From: Rhodanobacter sp. FDAARGOS 1247
Lineage (GTDB): Bacteria; Pseudomonadota; Gammaproteobacteria; Xanthomonadales; Rhodanobacteraceae
Assembly: GCF_016889805.1 (NCBI RefSeq)
Contig: NZ_CP069535.1
Span: 1 to 64,000 of the forward strand
DNA length: 64,000 bases
Reading direction: 5' to 3'
The notes beneath the pieces were generated by a model that searched no databases, was not told the origin of the DNA, and worked only from the letters and a program-made list of their open reading frames with translations. The position numbers and the translations under genes are program-made. Positions 53,784 through 61,391 of this stretch are shown piece after piece; position 1 is the stretch's first letter; each line of letters starts with the position of its first letter.

Positions 53784-53819
53784 GTGTATCAGTACAGCAA
53801 TACACATGGAGCCTGTCAA
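53781..53819 (-). promoter_or_regulatory. GntR operon promoter overlain by palindromic operator; leaderless start
   Basis: Minus strand: TTGACA (53819-53814), 17-base spacer, TGTACT (53796-53791), seven bases, then ATG 53783. A perfect inverted repeat CATGTGTAT-N10-ATACACATG (53781-53808) covers the spacer, -10 and start codon. Binding there would block transcription, so autorepression is likely. The message would start at or next to the ATG. Confidence 0.75.
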
Positions 53820-53992
53820 CAATGACTTCCGACCTGGTCGGCCGGTGGCCTGCCTCTTGCCGGGGAGCACCGCGTCGACGGCGCCGGGGAGCGCCTCAAG
53901 CCTTCTTCACGCGCCGATGAAGTCCGATCGGCTGCAATGCGGCCATTCGTCGAGGCGCGTACGCCGCGGCGACCTGCACCAGGGAGGCACCG

Positions 53993-54172
53993 ATGTCCTC
54001 GTTCGCGCTCTACCTGATCGGCATGATCGTCGTGATCGGCGGTCTGGTCTACATCGCCACGCTGCTGCACGTGCCCAACCAGTGGATCATCGGCGGCGCG
54101 GTCGTGCTGGTCGGCGCGGGCATCCTGGGCGCGGTCACCAAGACCCGCAGCAAGGACCCGCCCGAGCACTGA
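53993..54172 (+). CDS. Small two-segment membrane protein, 59 aa
   Basis: A short gene found by direct translation: MSSFALYLIGMIVVIGGLVY and on to a second hydrophobic stretch IIGGAVVLVGAGILGAV and a charged end (KTRSKDPPEH). AGGGAGG lies before ATG 53993 with good spacing, which supports translation. Two membrane helices are predicted. I do not recognise a named family. It is divergent from the GntR operon and followed by a strong bidirectional terminator. Confidence 0.75.
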   Translation: MSSFALYLIGMIVVIGGLVYIATLLHVPNQWIIGGAVVLVGAGILGAVTKTRSKDPPEH

Positions 54173-54186
54173 CGGCGAGGCGTGAC

Positions 54187-54219
54187 AAAAAAAGAGCGGG
54201 CCAGTCGGCCCGCTCTTTT
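54187..54219. terminator. Bidirectional Rho-independent terminator
   Basis: A run of A (54187-54193), stem AAAGAGCGGGCC (54191-54202), loop AGTC, complementary GGCCCGCTCTTTT (54207-54219). It serves both the 59-aa gene and the convergent S9 peptidase gene. Confidence 0.88.
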
Positions 54220-54260
54220 CATGTCGGTCGGTTCATGTCGGCCGGTTCGTGCCGTTCGGC

Positions 54261-56318
54261 TCAGCGGCTGGCCGGCAGGTACTTCTCGAACCAGCCCAGC
54301 GCCCGCTGCAGCACATCGCGCTGGTGGGCGGGATCGACGAAGTGGTGGCCTTCGTTCGGATACACCACCAGCGAGGTGGGCACGCCCTGCGCGCGCAGCG
54401 CATGCCACATCTCGAACGATTGCGGCGCCGGGCATTCGGCGTCGCGGTCGCCGACCACGATCAGCATCGGCGTCTTCACCTGCTTGATGAAGTTGATCGC
54501 CGAGCTCTTCGCGTACACCGCCGGGTCGTCGTAGACGCTGGCGCCGAAGAACGGCGGCATCCACTGGTCGATCAGGTTCTGGCCGTAATAGCTCTGCCAG
54601 TTCGAGATGCCGGCGCCGGCCACCACGGCGCGGAAGCGCTGGGTCTGGGTCGGCGCGAACATGCTCATGAAGCCGCCGTAGCTCCAGCCGGTGAGGCCGA
54701 GCCGCTGGTCGTCCACCGGGAATTTCTTCTCCACCGCGTCCACACCGGCGAGGACGTCGCGCAGGTCGCCGTAGCCGAAGTCCTTGCGGTTCGCCTGCAC
54801 GTACTTCTCGCCCTGGCCGAAGCTGCCGCGCGGATTCGGCTGGAACACGAAATAACCCAGCGCGGACAGCGGCGCCGCACCGTAACCCACGCCGGGCCAG
54901 CGCGGGATCACCGCGCTCGAAGGGCCGCCGTGCACCACCACCACCATCGGATAGGTCTTCTTCGGATCGTAGTGGGCCGGGTACAGCAGCCAGCCCTGCA
55001 CGTGGAAGCCTTCGTTGTTCCATTCCACCGATTCGGCCTTGCCCCAGGCCGGTTTCAGCGCGGCGTTGAACGAGGTCACCGCCGGCGGCGCGGCCTTGCC
55101 CAGTGCGCCGGCGTGCACTTCGGTGGCGCGGGCGTACGAGCTCTGCAGGAAGGCGACGTGCCTGAGGTCGGCGGACAGCGACATCGCCATCGAGGCGCTG
55201 CCGTCGCTGATGCTGGCCGGCACGGTGAAGTGCACGCGCTGCTGCTGCGCCTGCGTGGCGGACACGGCGTAGTCGGCCAGCTGGCTCTGGCCGTTGCTGA
55301 CCTGGCTGACCAGCATCGACTGCGGCGAGGTCCAGCGCAGCCAGCTCGGCGTGACCTTGATGCCGGGGGTGAGGTTGACCAGCGTGCCGCCGGCGGCGGG
55401 CACCGCGTAGATGTCGCCGCCGGTGGCGCCCTGGTCGCTCATCAGGCCACCGATGAAGGCGATCCGCGAGGCATCCGGTGACCAGCGCGGCAGCGCGATC
55501 TGAAGATGCTGCAGCGAGCCGCTGGCGGCGTCGGCCGGATCGACCAGCACGGTCGCGGTGGCGTCCACCTGCGCGGGTTGCACGTAGAGTTTGGCGATCC
55601 ACCAGTTGTTGTCGCCCGGCGGCAGCGCGGCGGTATAGGCGATGCGCGAGCCGTCCGGCGACCAGTCGAACTCGTACGCGTACATGTCGGCCGGCGTCAG
55701 CTCGCGCAGCGTGCCGCTGGCCACGTCGAGGCTGGCCACGCGCTGCACTTCCACCCCGGTCACGCCGATCTCGCCGGCGGCCGGTTTGGCCGCGGCGGTG
55801 GCGCTGGCGTGGCGGGTGGCGCCTGCCACGTAGAGGAAGCCGAGCGACTTGCCGTCATCGGTCCACTGCAGCGCGCGCACGTAACCCTTCAGCTCGGCCA
55901 GCCGCGCCGGCGCGTCGTGGCCGGTGGTGTCGGCCAGGTAGATCGCGTTCTGCATCACCTTGGTGCTGGTGAGGTCGACGTTGCAGTTGGAGACGAAGGC
56001 GAGATGGTGCGAATCGGGCGCCCAGGCGATGCCGGATTCGGCGCAGCTGCCGGACCGCGCCGCGGCGGTCACCCGGCGCGCATGGCTGCCGTCGGCATTC
56101 GCCACCTCGATCGCCGGCTTGCCGTCGCGCTGGATCACCCAGGCGAGCTGCTTGCCATTCGGCGAGATCGCGGTGGCCTGGATCGACTGCGCCTTGCCCA
56201 GTTCGGTCAACACCTGCTCGATGCGCGGATCGACCTCGGCCGTGGCGGCGAAGGCTTGCGGTGCCAGCGCGAGAGTGAGCAGCGACAGCGGGACGATCAG
56301 GCGAGAGCGTTTCGGCAT
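54261..56318 (-). CDS. S9-family serine peptidase (dipeptidyl/acylaminoacyl peptidase type), exported
   Basis: Prolyl-oligopeptidase-family peptidase. Signal peptide about residues 1-25 (RLIVPLSLLTLALAPQAFAA), so it acts in the periplasm or outside. An N-terminal beta-propeller follows, with WD-like repeats (AISPNGKQLAWVIQ, EFDWSPDGSRIAYTA, LPRWSPDASRIAFIG). The C-terminal hydrolase domain has its nucleophile in GLTGWSYGGFMSM, acid in VVGDRDAECPAPQS and His in YPNEGHHF. I use ATG 56318 (MPKRSRLIVPL) over an upstream one at 56375 because the signal peptide then sits at the N-terminus. 685 residues, typical. No ribosome site is evident. Confidence 0.92.
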   Translation of the reverse strand: MPKRSRLIVPLSLLTLALAPQAFAATAEVDPRIEQVLTELGKAQSIQATAISPNGKQLAWVIQRDGKPAIEVANADGSHARRVTAAARSGSCAESGIAWAPDSHHLAFVSNCNVDLTSTKVMQNAIYLADTTGHDAPARLAELKGYVRALQWTDDGKSLGFLYVAGATRHASATAAAKPAAGEIGVTGVEVQRVASLDVASGTLRELTPADMYAYEFDWSPDGSRIAYTAALPPGDNNWWIAKLYVQPAQVDATATVLVDPADAASGSLQHLQIALPRWSPDASRIAFIGGLMSDQGATGGDIYAVPAAGGTLVNLTPGIKVTPSWLRWTSPQSMLVSQVSNGQSQLADYAVSATQAQQQRVHFTVPASISDGSASMAMSLSADLRHVAFLQSSYARATEVHAGALGKAAPPAVTSFNAALKPAWGKAESVEWNNEGFHVQGWLLYPAHYDPKKTYPMVVVVHGGPSSAVIPRWPGVGYGAAPLSALGYFVFQPNPRGSFGQGEKYVQANRKDFGYGDLRDVLAGVDAVEKKFPVDDQRLGLTGWSYGGFMSMFAPTQTQRFRAVVAGAGISNWQSYYGQNLIDQWMPPFFGASVYDDPAVYAKSSAINFIKQVKTPMLIVVGDRDAECPAPQSFEMWHALRAQGVPTSLVVYPNEGHHFVDPAHQRDVLQRALGWFEKYLPASR

Positions 56319-56399
56319 GGGAGGGATTCCGGCGTGGGGAATCCCGAAGCTACAACCCGGTGCCACACACGCCAAGTGCAGGACGGCATGGCGACCGGA

Positions 56400-57320
56400 T
56401 CAGCGCTGCGCAGCCTTGCTGCCGGCGGCCTGGCGCGCCGCGGCCATGGCGGCCAGCTTTGCCCGGATCGCGGGGATCGCCGCCAGCGCGGCCTTCTCGC
56501 CGGCCAGGATGGCCTGGTTCTTCTGCTCGAAATCGGTCGGGCCGATGCCGCGCAGGTCGGGCCGGATCACCACCTCGGCGCGCGCGCTTTCCTGCGCCGC
56601 CAGTTGCCGCCCCATGATGTCGATCGACTGGCCCACGATGCCCATCATGTCCTGCGGGTTGCTGCCGTCGGGCGCGGCGGAGATGTCCACCGCGATCACG
56701 AAATCGGCGCCGAGCTGGCGTGCCGCGTCGACCGGGATCGGGCTGACCACGCCGCCGTCGACGTAGTGCTTGCCGTGGATCTCCACCGGCTCGAACACGC
56801 CGGGAATGCTGGACGATGCGCGCACCGCGCGGCCGGTGTTGCCGCGCACGAACACCGTGCGCGTGCCCGTTTCCAGCTCGGTCGAAACAGCGGCGAACGG
56901 CATCTTCAACTGTTCGATCGGCTGCTTGTGCACCAGCTGGTTGACGTAATCCTGCAGCGCCTGGCCCTGCACCAGGCCGCCGGAGAACAGTCGCACGTCG
57001 CGGATCTTCGCCTCGTCCAGACCGAACGCGGTCTGCTGCAGCGCGAACGCGTCCATGCCGCTGGCGTACAGCGCGCCGACCACGCTGCCCGCACTGGTGC
57101 CGGCGACCACGTCCGGATGGATGCCGCTGGCCTCCAGCATCTTGATCACGCCGATGTGGGCGAAGCCCTTGGCCGCGCCACCGCCGAGCGCAAGGCCGAT
57201 CTTCAGCTTCACCGGCGCCATCGGCGGGGCGACCACCGGCGCGGGTTTGCTGGCGTGCGTGCAGGCACCGAGCAGGAGCGTGGCGAACAGTGGCAGCAAA
57301 CGGCGGAAGGGCATGGGCAT
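56400..57320 (-). CDS. Patatin-like phospholipase, lipoprotein (RssA-related)
   Basis: Serine acyl-hydrolase of the patatin family. The N-terminus MPMPFRRLLPLFATLLLGAC is a lipoprotein signal with lipobox LGAC, so it is probably membrane-anchored. Catalytic features: oxyanion hole GLALGGGAAKGFAHIGVI, nucleophile GTSAGSVVGALY, and dyad Asp in YVDGGVVSPIPVD. The last 60 residues are Ala/Arg-rich helices. The starts at 57320 and 57314 are equivalent; no ribosome site is visible. 306 residues. It stands 81 bases upstream of the S9 peptidase start and downstream of fbp, with REP-like repeats in the fbp spacer. Confidence 0.92.
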   Translation of the reverse strand: MPMPFRRLLPLFATLLLGACTHASKPAPVVAPPMAPVKLKIGLALGGGAAKGFAHIGVIKMLEASGIHPDVVAGTSAGSVVGALYASGMDAFALQQTAFGLDEAKIRDVRLFSGGLVQGQALQDYVNQLVHKQPIEQLKMPFAAVSTELETGTRTVFVRGNTGRAVRASSSIPGVFEPVEIHGKHYVDGGVVSPIPVDAARQLGADFVIAVDISAAPDGSNPQDMMGIVGQSIDIMGRQLAAQESARAEVVIRPDLRGIGPTDFEQKNQAILAGEKAALAAIPAIRAKLAAMAAARQAAGSKAAQR

Positions 57321-57345
57321 CGGTGTCGGAAGATTCTGATCTGCT

Positions 57346-57403
57346 CCTCCCCCTGCTGGCGGGGGGAGGTTGAGGTTGCCCCTCCCCTGCAAGCAGGGGA
57401 GGG
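57346..57403. repeat. Pair of GC-rich palindromic repeats (REP-like, copy 2)
   Basis: CCTCCCCC / GGGGGAGG (57346-57353, 57362-57369), then CCCTCCCCTGC-AA-GCAGGGGAGGG (57380-57403), a perfect 11-bp stem. The second matches the element at 5289-5312 in core sequence. It lies between fbp and the patatin gene. Confidence 0.75.
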
Positions 57404-57413
57404 AGCAGGAGGG

Positions 57414-58430
57414 TCAGCCTTGGGCGGCGTCGGCTTCCTGGTGGTAGCGCGTGGCCAGTTCGACTTCTTCCTTCGAGCCGAGGAACACCGGCACGCGCTG
57501 GTGCAGGCCGGTGGGCTGGATCTCCATGATGCGCTGGCGACCGGTGGTCGCCGCGCCGCCGGCCTGCTCGATGATGAAGGCCATCGGGTTGGCCTCGTAC
57601 ATGATGCGCAGCTTGCCGCCCTGCTTCTCGATCTTCGCGTCCAGCGGGTAATAGAACACGCCGCCGCGGGTCACGATGCGGTGCACGTCGGCCACCATCG
57701 AAGCGACCCAGCGCATGTTGAAGTCCTTGCCGCGCGGCCCGGTCTTGCCGGCCAGCAGTTCGCCCACGTAACGCTGCATCGGCGGCTGCCAGTGGCGCTG
57801 GTTGGACATGTTGATGGCGAACTCGGTGGCCTGCTCGGGAATGCGGATGGCGCGCCGGCTGAGGATGAAGCTGCCCACCTCGCGATCGAGCGTGAACTCG
57901 TGGGTGCCGTGGCCGAAAGTCAGCACCAGCACGGTGGCCGGGCCGTACACCACGTAGCCGGCGGCGAGCTGGGTGGTACCCGGCTGCAGGAAGTGCTCGG
58001 CCTTCGGTTCGGTCACGCCGTCCGGGCAGCGCAGCACCGAGAAGATCGTGCCGACCGAGATGTTCACGTCGATGTTCGACGAGCCGTCCAGCGGATCGAA
58101 CAGCAGCAGGTGGTTGCCCTTCGGGTAGCCGTCCGGAATCTGCTGCGGGTCTTCCATTTCCTCCGAGGCGCAGGCGGCGAGGTGGCCGCCCCAGGCGTTC
58201 GCTTCCAGCAGGATCTCGTTGGAGATCACGTCCAGCTTCTTCTGCGCCTCGCCCTGGATGTTGCCCGTGCCGGCCTCGCCCAGCACGCCGCCCAGCGCGC
58301 CCTTGCCGGTGGCCACCGCGATGCGCTTGCAGGCGCGCGCGACCACTTCGATCAGCAGCGAAAGTTCGGCATTGATGTGGCCGGCGCGGCGTTCCTCGAT
58401 CAGGAACTGGATCAGTGAGACAGGCTTCAT
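57414..58430 (-). CDS. fbp: Class-I fructose-1,6-bisphosphatase
   Basis: Gluconeogenic enzyme hydrolysing fructose-1,6-bisphosphate. Starts [20 protein letters not shown] (ATG 58430). Metal and phosphate sites: [28 protein letters not shown] (the class-I signature), and [18 protein letters not shown]. The C-terminus has [19 protein letters not shown]. Length 338, typical. The frame is open upstream of the start into the divergent spacer, without homology. Divergent from the DJ-1/PfpI gene across 190 bp. Confidence 0.97.
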   Translation of the reverse strand: MKPVSLIQFLIEERRAGHINAELSLLIEVVARACKRIAVATGKGALGGVLGEAGTGNIQGEAQKKLDVISNEILLEANAWGGHLAACASEEMEDPQQIPDGYPKGNHLLLFDPLDGSSNIDVNISVGTIFSVLRCPDGVTEPKAEHFLQPGTTQLAAGYVVYGPATVLVLTFGHGTHEFTLDREVGSFILSRRAIRIPEQATEFAINMSNQRHWQPPMQRYVGELLAGKTGPRGKDFNMRWVASMVADVHRIVTRGGVFYYPLDAKIEKQGGKLRIMYEANPMAFIIEQAGGAATTGRQRIMEIQPTGLHQRVPVFLGSKEEVELATRYHQEADAAQG

Positions 58431-58620
58431 GTCGGGTCCATGGCGTGGGGGACGGGCATTGTCGCATTTGTTTTGAGCGGGGAACGGGGAAGGGGGAGCG
58501 GGGAAGAGCAGCGCGCGGGAGCGTGAAGCCTGGCGATCCCGCTTTTGTTCCCCGCCCTGCTGACAACACGCTGGCAGCAGCCCCCCGGCAAGCTGTCCCT
58601 CCAAGGCGGAGGACCAAGAC

Positions 58621-59229
58621 ATGCGCGATACGGTTTATTTCCTGGTGTTCGAGGGTTTTGCCGACTGGCAGGCGGCGCTGGCCCTGTGCGAAATCCGGCG
58701 CCCCGGCGACTGGGAGGTGCAGACGGTGGGCTTCAGCCGCGCCCAGGTCACCTCGATGGGTGGGCTGTGCGTGCAGCCGGAGCTGACGCTGGATCAGCTG
58801 GACGACGCGCGCGCCGCGATGCTGATCGTGCCCGGCGGCCATCTGTGGCAGCGTGGTGAGGGCGCGCCGGCGGTGGCGGCGATGCGCCAGTTGCACGCGG
58901 CCGGCGCGGTGGTGGCGGGCATCGACAGCGGCATGCTGGCACTGGCCCGCGCCGGCCTGCTCGACGATTGCCGTCACACCGGCAACTGGTCGGGGCAGAT
59001 CGCCGCGCAGGTGCCCACCTATGCCGGCGCGGAGCAATACGACGCCGAGGTGCTCGCGGTCAGCGACGGCGGCGTGATCAGCGCCAGCCACCTTGGCAGC
59101 GTGGAATTCGCCCGTGAGGTGATCCGCACGCTCGACCTGTACGGCCCCACCGATCGCGATCACTGGTATCGCCTGTTCAAGCATGCGCAGCTGCCGCCCT
59201 GGTGCGTCGGCGAAGCCATGGCGGCATGA
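58621..59229 (+). CDS. DJ-1/PfpI-family protein lacking the usual nucleophile cysteine
   Basis: Cytoplasmic protein of 202 residues with a DJ-1/PfpI (class-I glutamine amidotransferase-like) fold: [29 protein letters not shown] and the elbow [20 protein letters not shown]. In the active family the elbow is ICxG with a reactive Cys; here the position is Asp (about residue 102), and the preceding glutamate elbow differs too. Glutathione-independent deglycase chemistry is therefore doubtful. It starts a plus-strand set followed 10 bases later by a 60-residue gene. Preceded by CAAGGCGGAGGACC, a good ribosome site. Confidence 0.85.
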   Translation: MRDTVYFLVFEGFADWQAALALCEIRRPGDWEVQTVGFSRAQVTSMGGLCVQPELTLDQLDDARAAMLIVPGGHLWQRGEGAPAVAAMRQLHAAGAVVAGIDSGMLALARAGLLDDCRHTGNWSGQIAAQVPTYAGAEQYDAEVLAVSDGGVISASHLGSVEFAREVIRTLDLYGPTDRDHWYRLFKHAQLPPWCVGEAMAA

Positions 59230-59239
59230 GGAGGTCGCG

Positions 59240-59422
59240 ATGAACAAGATCCTGCAACGCACCTTGATGGCCTATCGTCCGCTGTACCTCAATGGCCTGC
59301 TGCTGGACGGCCAATATCGCTTGCCGAAAGCGAACCCGGCCGGAGCCAGTGGCGCGACGCCGCGGCGACAACGCGCGCTGCTCGCCGCACTGACCCACAC
59401 CTTCCATCACCGGAGCAAATGA
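59240..59422 (+). CDS. Small protein of 60 aa, unknown function
   Basis: Strong ribosome site GAGGAGG before ATG 59240. The product [20 protein letters not shown] and onward is basic, without a membrane segment ([20 protein letters not shown]). Its stop codon overlaps the GFA gene start (ATGA), so the two are coupled. No family recognised. The good start signals and coupling argue that it is real. Confidence 0.65.
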   Translation: MNKILQRTLMAYRPLYLNGLLLDGQYRLPKANPAGASGATPRRQRALLAALTHTFHHRSK

Positions 59423-59826
59423 TGACCAGGACTTATCACGGAAGTTGCCATTGCGGCGCGGTGCGCTATGAAGCCGACATCGATCTCGCCGCCGGCACCG
59501 GGCGTTGCAACTGCTCGATCTGCACCAAGACGCGGCAGTGGGGCGTGATCGTCAAGCCCGCGGCCTTCCGGTTGCTGAGCGGCGAGGACGCCTTGTCGGA
59601 CTATCAGTTCAACACCCGCAGCGCCCACCACCTGTTCTGCCGGCATTGCGGCGTGCGCTCGTTCGGCCGCGGCCATATCGCGGAAATCGGCGGCGACTAC
59701 GTGTCGATCAGCCTGGCCTGCCTTGATGACGTCGAACCGCAGGAGTTGATCGAGGCGCCGCTGCGCTTTTCCGACGGTCGCCACAACAACTGGATGTCCG
59801 CACCGGCCGAAACGCGGCATCTCTGA
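59419..59826 (+). CDS. GFA-family protein (glutathione-dependent formaldehyde-activating-like)
   Basis: Zinc protein of the GFA/CENP-V family, 135 residues. The Cys ligands are in [25 protein letters not shown] and [11 protein letters not shown]; the set CxCG, CxCxxC, CxxC is complete. The founding member condenses glutathione with formaldehyde, but many members have unknown substrates. Two adjacent ATGs (59419, 59422) are both possible starts. Coupled to the preceding small gene and 30 bases upstream of a glutathione transferase gene, which fits glutathione chemistry. Confidence 0.9.
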   Translation: MMTRTYHGSCHCGAVRYEADIDLAAGTGRCNCSICTKTRQWGVIVKPAAFRLLSGEDALSDYQFNTRSAHHLFCRHCGVRSFGRGHIAEIGGDYVSISLACLDDVEPQELIEAPLRFSDGRHNNWMSAPAETRHL

Positions 59827-59856
59827 AACTTTCCACCCGTTCGCCAGGAAACCACG

Positions 59857-60486
59857 ATGAGCAAGCCACGCGTCAGCTTCTTTCATTCGCCACAAAGCCG
59901 CTCCGCCGGTACCCGCGCCCTGCTCGAGGAACTGGCTGCCGACTACGAGTTGCACGTGCTCAGCCTGAAGGCCGGTGAACAGCGCCAGCCGGCGTATCTG
60001 GCGATCAACCCGATGGGCAAGGTGCCGGCGATCCATCACGACGGTGCCCTGGTCACCGAGCAGCCGGCAGTGTTCATCTACCTGACCGACCTGTATGCCG
60101 AAGCCGGGCTGGCGCCGCCGATCGGTGATCCGCTGCGCGGCCCGTACCTGCGCTGGCTGGTGTTCTACGGTTCGTGCTTCGAACCGGCGGTGACCGACAG
60201 ATCGCTGCAGCGCGAGCCGGCGTCGACGTCGACCTGCGGCTACGGCGACTACGACACCATGCTGAAGACCGTGGTCGACCAGCTGGAAAAGGGACCGTAC
60301 CTGCTGGGTGAGCGTTTCAGCGCGGCGGACGTGTTGTGGGGCACCGCGTTGAACTGGACCACGCTGTTCAAGCTGGTGCCCGAGCTGCCGGTGATCCGCG
60401 CCTACATCGGCCGCGTGCTGGCACGGCCTGGCGTGCAGCGTGCCGCCGCGCTGGATGCCGAACTGGTGGCCGCCCAGGGCGCGTGA
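59857..60486 (+). CDS. Glutathione S-transferase
   Basis: Cytosolic GST, 209 residues. The N-terminal thioredoxin-like domain reads VSFFHSPQSRSAGTRALLEE, with the glutathione cis-Pro loop NPMGKVPAIHHDGALVTEQP and the Glu/Gln-Pro pair, then VFIYLTDLY. The helical C-terminal domain follows (YLLGERFSAADVLWGTALNW, with N-capping box SAAD). A Ser/Gln-containing N-terminus suggests a Ser- or Cys-class enzyme rather than a Tyr-class. In the same direction as the GFA gene, 30 bases away. Confidence 0.92.
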   Translation: MSKPRVSFFHSPQSRSAGTRALLEELAADYELHVLSLKAGEQRQPAYLAINPMGKVPAIHHDGALVTEQPAVFIYLTDLYAEAGLAPPIGDPLRGPYLRWLVFYGSCFEPAVTDRSLQREPASTSTCGYGDYDTMLKTVVDQLEKGPYLLGERFSAADVLWGTALNWTTLFKLVPELPVIRAYIGRVLARPGVQRAAALDAELVAAQGA

Positions 60487-60546
60487 TGCGATGAGTCGTG
60501 ACGTTCGACGCTGTTCGCCGTCATCGTTCCCGGGGATGATGTGCGA

Positions 60547-61251
60547 ATGCGTCGAGCGGACCGGCTATTCCTCATCATTCACGCGCTGCGCGGTCGACGT
60601 ACCGCACTGCAGGCGCGATCGCTGGCGCAGACGCTGGGCGTGTCGCTGCGCACGGTCTATCGCGATGTCGCCGACCTGCAATTGTCCGGCGTGCCGATCG
60701 AGGGCGAGGCCGGCGTCGGCTACGTCCTGCGCAAGGGTTCGGACATCCCGCCGCTGATGTTCAACGCCAGCGAACTCGAGGCTCTGGTGGTCGGCTCGCG
60801 CTTCGTGCGTGCATTCGCCGGCACCCGGCTGGCGGAAAACGCGCAGACGGCGCTGCTGAAGATCGAGGCGGTGCTGCCGCCGGAACTGCGCGAGCGCGCC
60901 AGTCGCACGCGCATCTTCGCGCCGGTGTGGCGCGACCAGTACCGCGACGATTTCGCCGCCCTGCTCGATCAGCTGCACGCGGCCATCGTCGGCAACCAGG
61001 TGCTGCGGATGGCCTATCGCGACGAAGGCGGCAACCCCAGCACCCGCGAGATCGAGCCGCTGTGCCTGTCGTTCTGGGGCGGCAAGTGGACCCTGGGCGC
61101 GTGGTGCCGCATGCGCGGCGACTTCCGCAATTTCCGCCCGGACCGGATCGCCGAGAGCACGGCCAGCGGCGAGGTTTTCATCGAAACCGAAGAGCGCAAC
61201 CTGGCTGCCTACCTGCGCTCGGTGGGAGTGGGCGAGCTCAATCTGGGCTGA
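60547..61251 (+). CDS. YafY-type HTH-WYL transcriptional regulator
   Basis: DeoR-like winged helix plus WYL ligand domain, 234 residues. The HTH region is MRRADRLFLIIHALRGRRTA, LAQTLGVSLRTVYRDVADLQ and GVPIEGEAGVGYVLR. The C-terminal WYL domain contains VLRMAYRDEGGNPSTREIEP and LSFWGGKWTLGAWCRMRGDF. I prefer ATG 60547; a GTG two codons upstream (60541) is also possible. Last gene of the plus-strand set with GFA and GST, so it is the likely regulator of that set. Confidence 0.92.
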   Translation: MRRADRLFLIIHALRGRRTALQARSLAQTLGVSLRTVYRDVADLQLSGVPIEGEAGVGYVLRKGSDIPPLMFNASELEALVVGSRFVRAFAGTRLAENAQTALLKIEAVLPPELRERASRTRIFAPVWRDQYRDDFAALLDQLHAAIVGNQVLRMAYRDEGGNPSTREIEPLCLSFWGGKWTLGAWCRMRGDFRNFRPDRIAESTASGEVFIETEERNLAAYLRSVGVGELNLG

Positions 61252-61391
61252 GCGGGCCGTGGGCGGACCGGGGCGTCGACACCGCCGCTGGATGCCGGGT
61301 GCCGTTGCCATGCGCCGTCATGACCGCCACGATAGACGCTCGCATCACGTCACCTGATCGATGACGCCGCCGCCCGGAAAGAGGAACCCGA

